A stretch of DNA of 40,897 nucleotides, from IMG/VR virus record IMGVR_UViG_3300005435_000031, positions 1 through 40,897 of that record, one strand, 5' to 3'. Shown piece by piece: positions 15,791 through 21,501 of the stretch; the stretch's first letter is position 1; every line of letters starts with the position of its first letter. Below the pieces are notes generated by a model. The model did not search any database, was not told the DNA's origin, and saw only the letters and a program-made list of their open reading frames with translations. The DNA comes from a virus. The translations under genes were made by a program, and so were the position numbers.

Positions 15791-16312
15791 GTGGACCCCT
15801 ATCAAGCGTGGCTCGCTCAGATGCCTCGGGAGTTCGTACGTAAGCGGATGGCCGAGATCAAGCAGCAGCTCGAAGACTTGCCCAGGGAGCTTGAGTTCCT
15901 TCAGAAGCTCGACGCCCTGCCCGTTCCCGGTCCGGGTCAAGCCCAGCGGTCGGTACCGCAGGAGACGCCAGCGCGTGAGACGCCGCGGCCCCCAGTTGCT
16001 GCCCGCCAGGCCGGTTCGGACACCGAGCGCCCCCGTCGGCGCCGCAAGTTGAGCCAGGAGCGCCAGGCGATCCTCGAAGCGGTCCGCCGACTGCGGCCTG
16101 ACGCTGGCCCTGCTGACGTGGCCCGCGAGACCGGCCAAGAGCTGGCCGCCGTCCAGAAGACGATGTCGCGGATGGCGAGAGCCGGTCAGCTCGTGCGAGC
16201 GGGCTACAGCCGCTATGACGTTCCCGCCGACGACGTTCCGCCCCATGACACGGGCACGACGCTCTTGGACACGTCATCGGCGAACGGGACCGAGGAGGCG
16301 ATCGCGCCATGA
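15791..16312 (+). CDS. Coiled-coil / winged-helix protein, 173 aa
   Basis: The GTG at 15791 is preceded by AGGAG at a normal distance. Residues 1-45 form a helical, coiled-coil-like segment (FVRKRMAEIKQQLEDLPREL). Residues 46-85 are a Pro/Ala/Arg-rich linker. Residues about 90-145 read as a winged helix (RQAILEAVRRLRPDAGPADV, then ELAAVQKTMSRMARAGQLVR), with a Thr/Ser/Asp-rich tail. It likely binds DNA as a dimer. It stands alone on the plus strand, followed by strong hairpins and a tRNA. Its own promoter region has an operator-like palindrome, so autoregulation is plausible. Confidence 0.72.
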   Translation: MDPYQAWLAQMPREFVRKRMAEIKQQLEDLPRELEFLQKLDALPVPGPGQAQRSVPQETPARETPRPPVAARQAGSDTERPRRRRKLSQERQAILEAVRRLRPDAGPADVARETGQELAAVQKTMSRMARAGQLVRAGYSRYDVPADDVPPHDTGTTLLDTSSANGTEEAIAP

Positions 16313-16330
16313 CGTAGACGAAGCCGCAGA

Positions 16331-16365
16331 CCTCGACACCGACGCGTAGAAACCCGGTGTCGAGG
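16331..16365 (+). terminator. Hairpin after the winged-helix gene
   Basis: CCTCGACACC at 16331-16340 pairs perfectly with GGTGTCGAGG at 16356-16365, leaving a 15-base loop. It begins 18 bp after the stop codon. There is no T-run, which is usual in high-GC actinobacterial terminators. It could act in either direction or belong to the structured RNA that follows. Confidence 0.55.
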
Positions 16366-16387
16366 CCCGCAACCCCACCTACATCGC

Positions 16388-16497
16388 GGGCGGACGGCCT
16401 TAGGCAAGTCGTCCGCCCCGACATAGCTCTACAGCCGAAAGGCTACTGCACCGCGCAGCAGAAAGCCGGGGCTCGAACCCTCATGCCGCCCCGGCTC
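16388..16497 (+). ncRNA. Candidate structured RNA between a hairpin and the tRNA
   Basis: Four more helices follow in close order: 16388-16396 with 16410-16418 (GGGCGGACG / CGTCCGCCC), AGCC-GAAA-GGCT with a GNRA-type tetraloop at about 16433-16444, CTGC-ACCGC-GCAG just after it, and AGCCGGGGC with GCCCCGGCT across about 16464-16497. The class II tRNA starts 10 bases later. No open reading frame explains this structure. It may be a processed 5' leader of the tRNA or an independent small RNA. Only folding by eye supports it. Confidence 0.4.
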
Positions 16498-16507
16498 CCA
16501 TACACCT

Positions 16508-16592
16508 GCGCTCGTGGTGGAACTGGCATACACAGCCGCCTTCCAAGCGGCCGTCCTGACAGGGATTGCGGGTTCGAGTCCCGCCGAGCGCA
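16508..16592 (+). tRNA. Class II tRNA with anticodon UCC (Gly codon GGA)
   Basis: All stems are perfect. The acceptor GCGCTCG (16508-16514) pairs with CGAGCGC (16585-16591), with A as discriminator. The D stem is GTG/CAC with loop GAACTGGCATA. The anticodon stem GCCGC/GCGGC holds loop CTTCCAA, which reads UCC. The T arm is GCGGG-TTCGAGT-CCCGC. Between anticodon and T arms lies a 16-base variable region that forms a stem of about 5 bp (16553-16566). Long variable arms belong to tRNA-Leu, -Ser and -Tyr, not -Gly. The D arm and A73 look leucine-like. No CCA is encoded. Confidence 0.85.
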
Positions 16593-16605
16593 CTCTTCTT
16601 AGCAC

Positions 16606-16631
16606 GTCAAGGCCGCCGCGGCCACCTTGAC
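16606..16631 (+). terminator. Hairpin after the tRNA
   Basis: GTCAAGG at 16606-16612 pairs with CCTTGAC at 16625-16631. The interior is GC-rich and can pair further. The hairpin begins 14 bases after the discriminator base of the tRNA, so it probably ends the tRNA transcript. It could also contribute to one end of the mobile element that begins nearby. Confidence 0.45.
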
Positions 16632-16741
16632 ACTTTCTGTCCGGTCCCGACCGTATAGTCGGTAACAGTCAGTTATCGGAAAAGGTTGACCCCGGCGACG
16701 TTGGCGCGTCCCGGGGTCTGGACCTCGGAGACAGAACCTCC
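16632..16741. other. Leader of the transposase gene
   Basis: TTGACA occurs at 16627-16632 and TATAGT at 16651-16656, but they are 18 bases apart only by a loose count that places -10 elsewhere; the direct distance is too long for a standard promoter. ACCG-tatagt-CGGT forms a small palindrome there. I could not identify a terminal inverted repeat of the insertion sequence in this stretch. Confidence 0.25.
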
Positions 16742-17905
16742 TTGGCCGCACGGAACGTAGCACGCAGCTCGGCATCCGCTGAGCTTTCAGACCTCCTCGA
16801 CTCGCCCGAGATCGCACGCTTGATCGCGGAGCTTGAGGCGACTCGTTGGACTGGCCGACCGGGCTATCCGGTGCGGGCGATGGTCGGCATGGCGCTCGCG
16901 AAGTCGATCTACTGCCTGCCGACTTGGACGCGGACAGTCGCGCTCGTGCGCGACCACGCTGGGCTGCGGCTCGCGATCGGCTGCCCGCTCGAAGAGGACG
17001 TGCCGTCTGTGTACGCGGCGTACCGCTTCTCAGCGAAGCTGCGCACGCACCGCGCGCTGTTGGACGAGTGCATCGCGGCGGTGGTCGGGCAGCTTCACGA
17101 GCGGCTGCCGCAGTACGGCCGCGATGTCGCGATCGACGCGTCCGACCTGCCCGCCTACGCGAACGGTCAGCGGTATCTCTCGAAGAATGGGCCTGAGCGC
17201 GAGCGGTTCTCTGACCCGGATGCGACGTGGGGGCACCGTTCGGCGGTCTCGACGCGCAGAGGCGGCGGCTTCTACGGCTACCGGCTCCATGCCGCCGTCT
17301 GCACCGCGACGGGGCTGCCGGTCGCGTGGGATGTTGCGCCCGCGCGCGAGCATGAGTCGAACTTCGTCACCGGCCTGCTCGACACCGCGCACGCTCGCGG
17401 CATGGCCGTCGAGACGTGCGCGATGGACAAGGGCTACGACAACAACCGCGTCTACGGCGAGTGCGTCGAGCGCGGCTGCCAGCCGATCGTTCCGTTGCGG
17501 ATGATGGCCGACGTGAGACGCGGCGCGCACCTGCCGCCGTCGTGCGAGCACGGCCCGTGGCGCTTCGCCGGCTCGGACTACAGACGCGGCGCTGCGAAGT
17601 GGCGCTGCCCGACCGGCGAGTGCTCGCCTGTCTCGACGTGGGTCAGGGCCGACCGCCTGCACCCGCTGATTCCGCGCGAGACGCTGCGCTGGAAGGCGCT
17701 GTACCGACGCCGCGCCGCGGTCGAGCGCGAGTTCGGCCGCCTCAAGCACGAGTGGGCAATACTGCCGCTGCGCGTGCGCGGCGTGGAGCGCGTGCGGCTC
17801 CACGCCGACCTCACGATCCTCGCGAAGCTCGGCTGCACGCTCATGCGAGCGCGCACCGTCACGGCGCGGCGTCAGCCGCTGCGCACGCCGACGTTGCGCT
17901 CGTAG
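16742..17905 (+). CDS. IS1182/IS5-like DDE transposase, 387 aa
   Basis: The N-terminal 110 residues match the DUF772-type domain (GYPVRAMVGMALAKSIYCLP, PSVYAAYRFSAKLR). The catalytic core follows: first Asp in DVAIDASDLPAYANG, second Asp in CAMDKGYDNNRVYGE, and Glu in RRRAAVEREFGRLKHEWAI, which also gives the Y-R-E-K signature of IS4-superfamily enzymes. A Cys/His loop (residues about 270-300) is family-typical. The frame is intact and near normal length, so it is probably active. It starts with TTG at 16742 with a weak ribosome site. Its 3' end overlaps an opposing XRE gene by 34 bp. Confidence 0.85.
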   Translation: MAARNVARSSASAELSDLLDSPEIARLIAELEATRWTGRPGYPVRAMVGMALAKSIYCLPTWTRTVALVRDHAGLRLAIGCPLEEDVPSVYAAYRFSAKLRTHRALLDECIAAVVGQLHERLPQYGRDVAIDASDLPAYANGQRYLSKNGPERERFSDPDATWGHRSAVSTRRGGGFYGYRLHAAVCTATGLPVAWDVAPAREHESNFVTGLLDTAHARGMAVETCAMDKGYDNNRVYGECVERGCQPIVPLRMMADVRRGAHLPPSCEHGPWRFAGSDYRRGAAKWRCPTGECSPVSTWVRADRLHPLIPRETLRWKALYRRRAAVEREFGRLKHEWAILPLRVRGVERVRLHADLTILAKLGCTLMRARTVTARRQPLRTPTLRS

Positions 17906-18147
17906 ACCGCGATCAGCTCCGAGAGGGGCAGGACCAGCCCGCCGGTCAGATAGACAAGCGTGCGCAGGGTTGGGTTGATCTCCCCGCGCTCGATAGCGCC
18001 GATGTAGTTGCGGTGCAAGCCGGCCTTGAAGCCAAGCCACTCCTGAGACAGCCCGCGACGCGCGCGCAGCTCACGCACGGCCGCGCCAAGCGCTCTGAGG
18101 TTCGGTGCGTCCGGATTCGCCCGCGCCGGGATAACCTGAGCCTGCAT
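17872..18147 (-). CDS. XRE-family transcriptional regulator A, 91 aa
   Basis: The helix-turn-helix covers residues about 18-72: LGAAVRELRARRGLSQEWLG, then GLHRNYIGAIERGEINPTLR. The start is taken at the ATG at 18147 because AGGAGGTA lies 9 bases upstream; the GTG at 18171 would put that ribosome site inside the gene. It is divergent from a second XRE gene with a similar HTH, and the 36-bp motif copy 2 lies between them. The 3' end overlaps the transposase gene tail to tail. It is likely a repressor of the shared control region. Confidence 0.85.
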   Translation of the reverse strand: MQAQVIPARANPDAPNLRALGAAVRELRARRGLSQEWLGFKAGLHRNYIGAIERGEINPTLRTLVYLTGGLVLPLSELIAVYERNVGVRSG

Positions 18148-18266
18148 GGGAGCTGATACCTCCTGTGCCACGGCCGGGGGGTGTTAGCGCACCGCCCCGG
18201 CCAACTTGTATGTGTGGCGGGCACCGTATGCTCGGCGCGTGCTCCCGACCAAGCGTTTCGCTAGCC
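18148..18266. promoter_or_regulatory. Divergent control region of two XRE genes
   Basis: This interval separates the start of regulator A from the 36-bp motif. It contains a direct repeat GTTTCGCTAG (one copy at 18255-18264, the next forming the left end of the motif at 18267). A short frame from GTG 18239 to TAG 18286 reads through both copies. A -10-like sequence for the minus strand is not clear. The layout is that of a small bistable or autoregulated switch. Confidence 0.4.
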
Positions 18267-18302
18267 GTTTCGCTAGACCCTCCTAGGAGGGTTTGACGGA
18301 AC
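18267..18302 (+). repeat. 36-bp quasi-palindromic motif, copy 2
   Basis: It is the inverted counterpart of 15541-15576 (31 of 36 identical). Its core ACCCTCCTAGGAGGGT at 18277-18292 is a perfect 16-bp palindrome. The AGGAGGG half could double as the ribosome site of the adjacent XRE gene B. An operator overlapping a ribosome site would couple DNA binding and translation control. Confidence 0.75.
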
Positions 18303-18303
18303 G

Positions 18304-18567
18304 ATTGGCGAAACGGTTGAGCCGTCGCCGCTCGTCCGTGACCGCCGCGCGCTCGCGACCGCCGTCAAAGAGCTGCGCGCACGCCGGGGCATGACACAGG
18401 AGGAGGTCGCCACCGCCGCAGGCGTCAGCCGCGGCTACCTCGGAGAGCTGGAACAAGGCCGACGCCGACCATCCTTCGAGGGCATCGTGCGCGTCGCTCG
18501 CGCGCTCGACGTCGAACTGGTCGAGCTGATCCAGACCTACGAAGCCCGCCTGCGCGACGGGCGCTGA
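18304..18567 (+). CDS. XRE-family regulator B with no standard start codon
   Basis: The HTH is clear: LATAVKELRARRGMTQEEVA, then GVSRGYLGELEQGRRRPSFE, with a C-terminal helix (LDVELVELIQTYEARLRDG). It is paralogous to regulator A. The frame is open from 18277 but holds no ATG, GTG or TTG before the HTH; the first ATG (18391) would remove helix 1. I list the ATT at 18304, 12 bases after AGGAGGG, as the only recognised rare start. Alternatives are a non-standard start, a frameshift from the upstream GTG 18239 frame, or a gene that lost its start when the region was rearranged. Confidence 0.65.
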   Translation: MGETVEPSPLVRDRRALATAVKELRARRGMTQEEVATAAGVSRGYLGELEQGRRRPSFEGIVRVARALDVELVELIQTYEARLRDGR

Positions 18568-18571
18568 GCCG

Positions 18572-18697
18572 CTACTCGGCTCTCTCGGGCGGCTTCTGTC
18601 TCGGCGCCGGCACGGGCGGCGCGACCTTCCGCAGATCGCCGAACACGTCCTCACGTCTTGGCACCGGAATCGGGTGCCCTCTCGGCGTCTGCTGCAT
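18572..18697 (-). CDS. Small basic/proline-rich protein, 41 aa
   Basis: The product begins MQQTPRGHPIPVPRREDVFG and ends Pro/Arg-rich. The sequence RGHPIPVPRREDVFGDLRKV resembles short proteins of actinobacterial mobile elements that share an IPxPxRxDVxxDLxKV core. It starts at ATG 18697 after CGGAG. It is convergent with regulator B (4-bp gap) and divergent from the HNH gene. Function unknown. Confidence 0.6.
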   Translation of the reverse strand: MQQTPRGHPIPVPRREDVFGDLRKVAPPVPAPRQKPPERAE

Positions 18698-18719
18698 AGG
18701 CTCCGGGTTGCTTTCGGCC

Positions 18720-19457
18720 ATGGCTTCTAAGGCTACATCCAAGACGTGCATCTATTGCGGCGCTGTGATTGGCAGGAGAACCCACAGCCGCGAACACGTC
18801 TACGCCGACTGGATCCGAGGTCTCTTCGTCCAGGCGCCGCCCGCTGAACGCCTGACGGTCGTTCGCCAGATGCAGACGCGAGGCGAGCCGCTGGCCGAGG
18901 AGCAATGGCCCGACTATCTCTTCAACCAGCGCGTCAAGGATCTCTGCATCGCCTGCAACTCGGGCTTCTCCAGCGAGATCGAGAACGCAGCGAAACCCGC
19001 CCTGACTGCACTGATCGAAGGAAAAACGGTCACCCTTCGGCCGGACGCGCAAATGCGAGTCGCCGTCTGGGCCATGAAGCTCGTGCTCAACCTCCAGCAC
19101 TCCCACGGAGGGCACCGGTTCACGATCCCCGCGAGTGAGTTCCGCTGGTTTCGCGAGCACAGATGGCCGATCCCCGGCGAACAGATCTGGCTCGGCGCCT
19201 ACGACGGCTCCGGAGACTGGCCCGCGAGCTACCGACACTTCGGGCTAACCGTCGGTCCCGCCGGAATGGAACATCGGCCCGACGCGGTAAACGGCCATGC
19301 GGTTGCCGTCGCCGTCGGTCACCTCGTCATACGCGCCATCGGGAACACGCTCGACAAGGGCACGATCCGCATACCGCCGCCGGAACTCGCGCACACGCTC
19401 GTCCAGATCTGGCCCGCCACCGGGGAGGAGATGCCGAACGCCGCCGACTTCGGCTGA
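18720..19457 (+). CDS. HNH-like zinc protein, 245 aa
   Basis: The N-terminus holds CIYCGAVIGRRTHSREHVYA, then KDLCIACNSGFSSEIEN at residues about 75-95. C-x2-C, the S-R-E-H element and the second C-x2-C-N form an HNH/ICEA-like nuclease fold found in mobile-element proteins. The rest (residues 100-245) is a larger domain of unknown role, with aromatic-rich segments (SEFRWFREHRWPIPGEQIWL). I start at the ATG at 18720; TTG at 18708 would add four residues. It is likely cargo of the accessory island, possibly a defence nuclease. Confidence 0.7.
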   Translation: MASKATSKTCIYCGAVIGRRTHSREHVYADWIRGLFVQAPPAERLTVVRQMQTRGEPLAEEQWPDYLFNQRVKDLCIACNSGFSSEIENAAKPALTALIEGKTVTLRPDAQMRVAVWAMKLVLNLQHSHGGHRFTIPASEFRWFREHRWPIPGEQIWLGAYDGSGDWPASYRHFGLTVGPAGMEHRPDAVNGHAVAVAVGHLVIRAIGNTLDKGTIRIPPPELAHTLVQIWPATGEEMPNAADFG

Positions 19458-19475
19458 CCGCCGCCCCCGCGAGCC

Positions 19476-19496
19476 GTGTTTCTCGGGGTCAAACAC
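19476..19496. terminator. Short hairpin between converging genes
   Basis: GTGTTT at 19476-19481 pairs with AAACAC at 19491-19496, enclosing a GC-rich loop. It lies between the ends of the plus-strand HNH-like gene (19457) and the minus-strand block (19499), so it could stop transcription from both sides. The stem is only 6 bp, so confidence is low. Confidence 0.35.
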
Positions 19497-19498
19497 AG

Positions 19499-19597
19499 CT
19501 ACCTACCGTGAGGGTACAAGTGTGAGAATCCCCCCGCGAGCAGTGCGTTGCGATACCGAATGATGATGTCGCTGATCGTGGACTCCGGTTGCGGCAT
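19499..19597 (-). CDS. Small phage protein, 32 aa
   Basis: The product begins MPQPESTISDIIIRYRNALL and ends GGFSHLYPHGR. Its ATG overlaps the stop of the upstream gene (TGATG), the packing used throughout this block. It is the last gene on the minus strand before the accessory island. No function is assigned. Confidence 0.5.
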   Translation of the reverse strand: MPQPESTISDIIIRYRNALLAGGFSHLYPHGR

Positions 19598-19986
19598 CAG
19601 ATCTCCTCCACCGCGACCGGAACGTTATACCCGCAGTTCGGGCACTGTACGGTCGGGACGACCGGCTCGGGCTGCGCGTCGACCTGCACGTCGACCTCGA
19701 CAGGCTGCTCCGTCTCGTCGCCGACCTGCTGATCGGCCGGGGCAGGCGCGGCCGGCTCGACAGGCGTCGCGTCCGTGGGCGCGTCCGGTGCGGGTGCGGG
19801 TGCGGGCTCGCTCGCGGCGGGAGTTTCAACCGGCGCGGGATCCGCCGGAACGTCAGCCGGAGCACCGGCCGGATCAGCGTCGACAGGCGGCTGCCCCGGA
19901 GCCGGCTCCGGGGCGTCAGCGGGCGCGGGGACCGCGGCAGGATCAACGGCAGCGGCGGGATCGATCGGGGCGTCAGAAGTGCTCAT
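19597..19986 (-). CDS. Ala/Pro-rich disordered protein with C-terminal C-x2-C
   Basis: About 110 of 129 residues are Ala, Pro, Asp, Val and Glu in loose repeats (ADPAGAPADVPADPAPVETP). The end is PTVQCPNCGYNVPVAVEEI, half of a zinc ribbon, so a dimer might share one metal. The strong acidity suggests a spacer or a nucleic-acid mimic. The repeats are encoded with high-GC codons and are prone to length change. The gene overlaps its upstream neighbour by 14 bp. Function unknown. Confidence 0.65.
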   Translation of the reverse strand: MSTSDAPIDPAAAVDPAAVPAPADAPEPAPGQPPVDADPAGAPADVPADPAPVETPAASEPAPAPAPDAPTDATPVEPAAPAPADQQVGDETEQPVEVDVQVDAQPEPVVPTVQCPNCGYNVPVAVEEI

Positions 19987-20152
19987 CGCGGGGGTCTCTT
20001 TTTGTCGTAGTGATCAGTTCGCCGTTGAGGGGTATGGGGCGGTAGTGAGCAATTGTCCTGTTGTGCTGAGCCGCTTGAATCTCTGCCCGCCGATGCTCGG
20101 CGAGTCGCTGGTCTACGAGCTGCTTGATCTCGTCGCGCAGGCGGCGCCTCAT
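19973..20152 (-). CDS. Hypothetical phage protein, 59 aa
   Basis: The product begins MRRRLRDEIKQLVDQRLAEH. A charged N-terminal helix of about 30 residues is followed by HYRPIPLNGELITTTKRDPR. It lies 5 bp after the glycosidase gene and overlaps the next gene by 14 bp. The helix could be a coiled-coil dimer. No family recognised. Confidence 0.6.
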   Translation of the reverse strand: MRRRLRDEIKQLVDQRLAEHRRAEIQAAQHNRTIAHYRPIPLNGELITTTKRDPRDEHF

Positions 20153-20157
20153 CCCTA

Positions 20158-21261
20158 CTACGCCCCCAGCGCCTTGACAGCGTCGGTGTAGTACGGCTTC
20201 GGCTGGCCCTCGACCGAGACGCCGGCCTGGTTTTTGCCGCGGAGCATGAAGCCGAAGTACGCGCCCCAGTTTTTCGTCGCCCCAGGGCCGGCCTCGTCGA
20301 TCGACTCGAACACGCAGAACGCGGCGAGCTGCGGGAACGCAGTGGTGAGCGTCCCGTGGACGTTCGTGACGACCCCTGCGGCCTGCTCGTAGGTCTGGTT
20401 AGCAGGGTGGCCGTAGATGGTCCCCGTTGCCGTTTCCTTCGGTGTGAGCTGGCGGCCGTCGTCTGAGGACGTTCCCCACTCGGTCACGTAGAGCGGCGTT
20501 GTCTTCGGGGCGCCATGCTTCGCGGTCGCATCGACGAGCTGTTGGCCCTGCTCGACCTCACGGCCCGCGGTGTATGGATGGAACGTCCAGCCGCCGATGC
20601 CGACATGCAGGTCAGGGACCGTCGCGTACATCGTGTCAACCCATGTCGAGCCGGCCCACAGCGCACCGTCGGCCTGGACGAGGAGCCTTGCGGTGGTGCC
20701 CTCAAGTGCCGCCTTGGTCGCCTTGACCTGCTGCGCGTACGCTGCCGCGTTCGCCTTGAGGGTCGCGACGCTGCTGCCGCTTTGGTAGCTGTACGAAGTC
20801 TCGTTGCCCAGCTCGATCAGGCACGGGCCGTAACGGTCGACGAACGAACGGATCTGCGACGGCACGCTTGTGCCCTGCCATGTCGAGAACAGCACGAGCG
20901 GGGTGGCGCCCTGAGCGAGGACGGCTCTGATCGCCGCATCTTGCAAGGCGGCGCTCCCCATGCGGGCCATATCGAGCCGCACGAGCTTCGGGTTCACCAG
21001 CTGGCAGCCCTTCGTGATCATCGAGGGCCAGTCGGGGGTGCCGTTCATGCCGAGCAGGCATGAGGACGGTGCGGGCGCCGGCAGCGGATGCGCCTTCAAC
21101 AGCCCGTCACGAATCGCGACCGCGTCCTGCGTCGAGAGCGTGTTGTGCACCAACTGCTCGCCCGTGGACGTGGTCGTCACGATCTGCGACGTCGTCGCGT
21201 CATACCGATTGTGCGTGCCCTGATAGAGGGCGGCGTTCTTCAACAGCCGAGTCGCAGGCAT
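20158..21261 (-). CDS. Glycoside-hydrolase-like TIM-barrel protein, 367 aa
   Basis: The ATG at 21261 follows GGAGGGAC. The barrel carries two acidic motifs of clan GH-A enzymes: LIELGNETSYSY (acid/base Glu after Asn, about residue 150) and LYVTEWGTSSDD (nucleophile Glu, about residue 262). They lie on strands like those of GH39/GH5 enzymes. No signal peptide is present; the N-terminus RLLKNAALYQGTHNRYDATT looks like a short virion-attachment domain. A virion-borne depolymerase that cleaves host polysaccharide is a reasonable reading. It is separated from the main structural block by the accessory island. Substrate unknown. Confidence 0.72.
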   Translation of the reverse strand: MPATRLLKNAALYQGTHNRYDATTSQIVTTTSTGEQLVHNTLSTQDAVAIRDGLLKAHPLPAPAPSSCLLGMNGTPDWPSMITKGCQLVNPKLVRLDMARMGSAALQDAAIRAVLAQGATPLVLFSTWQGTSVPSQIRSFVDRYGPCLIELGNETSYSYQSGSSVATLKANAAAYAQQVKATKAALEGTTARLLVQADGALWAGSTWVDTMYATVPDLHVGIGGWTFHPYTAGREVEQGQQLVDATAKHGAPKTTPLYVTEWGTSSDDGRQLTPKETATGTIYGHPANQTYEQAAGVVTNVHGTLTTAFPQLAAFCVFESIDEAGPGATKNWGAYFGFMLRGKNQAGVSVEGQPKPYYTDAVKALGA

Positions 21262-21291
21262 GCGTCCCTCCAGGGATCGGTGGAAGTGCTC

Positions 21292-21332
21292 TGCCCCTCG
21301 GACACGCCGGTCGGCAGACGCCCGAGGGGGCA
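21292..21332 (-). terminator. Hairpin between tRNAs and glycosidase gene
   Basis: TGCCCCTCGG at 21292-21301 pairs with CCGAGGGGGCA at 21322-21332 with one bulged base. It lies downstream of the minus-strand tRNAs and upstream of the glycosidase gene. It may end the tRNA transcript. No T-run follows. The rest of 21262-21430 shows no gene. Confidence 0.4.
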
Positions 21333-21430
21333 GGGTGGGAGCGGCGGTCAGGCGGCGGCCCCGATGCGCGACAGAAGACGACGCCAGCCCATGCCCGCTA
21401 CCGGGGACGGCTGGCGACAAGGGTGCCCCG

Positions 21431-21501
21431 CGCACCGGGCCGGATTCGAACCGGCGATCTCCGCGCGAAGCGGCGTTCTACAGCCTCGGAACTGCCGGGG
21501 C
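21431..21501 (-). tRNA. Degenerate tRNA-like gene, anticodon uncertain (possibly UCG)
   Basis: The T arm (GCCGG-TTCGAAT-CCGGC) and D arm (GTTC-CGAGGCTGTA-GAAC) are perfect. The acceptor GCCCCGG pairs with CCGGTGC except for one C-U mismatch. The anticodon arm does not close properly: CCGC/GCGG leaves a 5-base loop, while a 7-base loop CTTCGCG reading UCG needs a G-A mismatch and gives C at position 37. It lies 9 bp from the tRNA-Met on the same strand. It is probably a decayed or unusual phage tRNA. Confidence 0.55.

Noticed and set aside
16464-16500. tRNA 3'-end-like sequence (GGGCTCGAACCC followed by GGCTCCCA)
   Set aside because: No matching acceptor 5' strand or anticodon arm exists upstream; a 9-bp hairpin explains the pairing.
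16313-16592. tmRNA
   Set aside because: The RNA ends in a complete tRNA with its own D and anticodon arms and there is no tag frame or split acceptor.
16600-17910. Short terminal inverted repeats of the insertion sequence
   Set aside because: I looked on both sides of the transposase and found none convincing; the XRE gene overlaps its 3' end.
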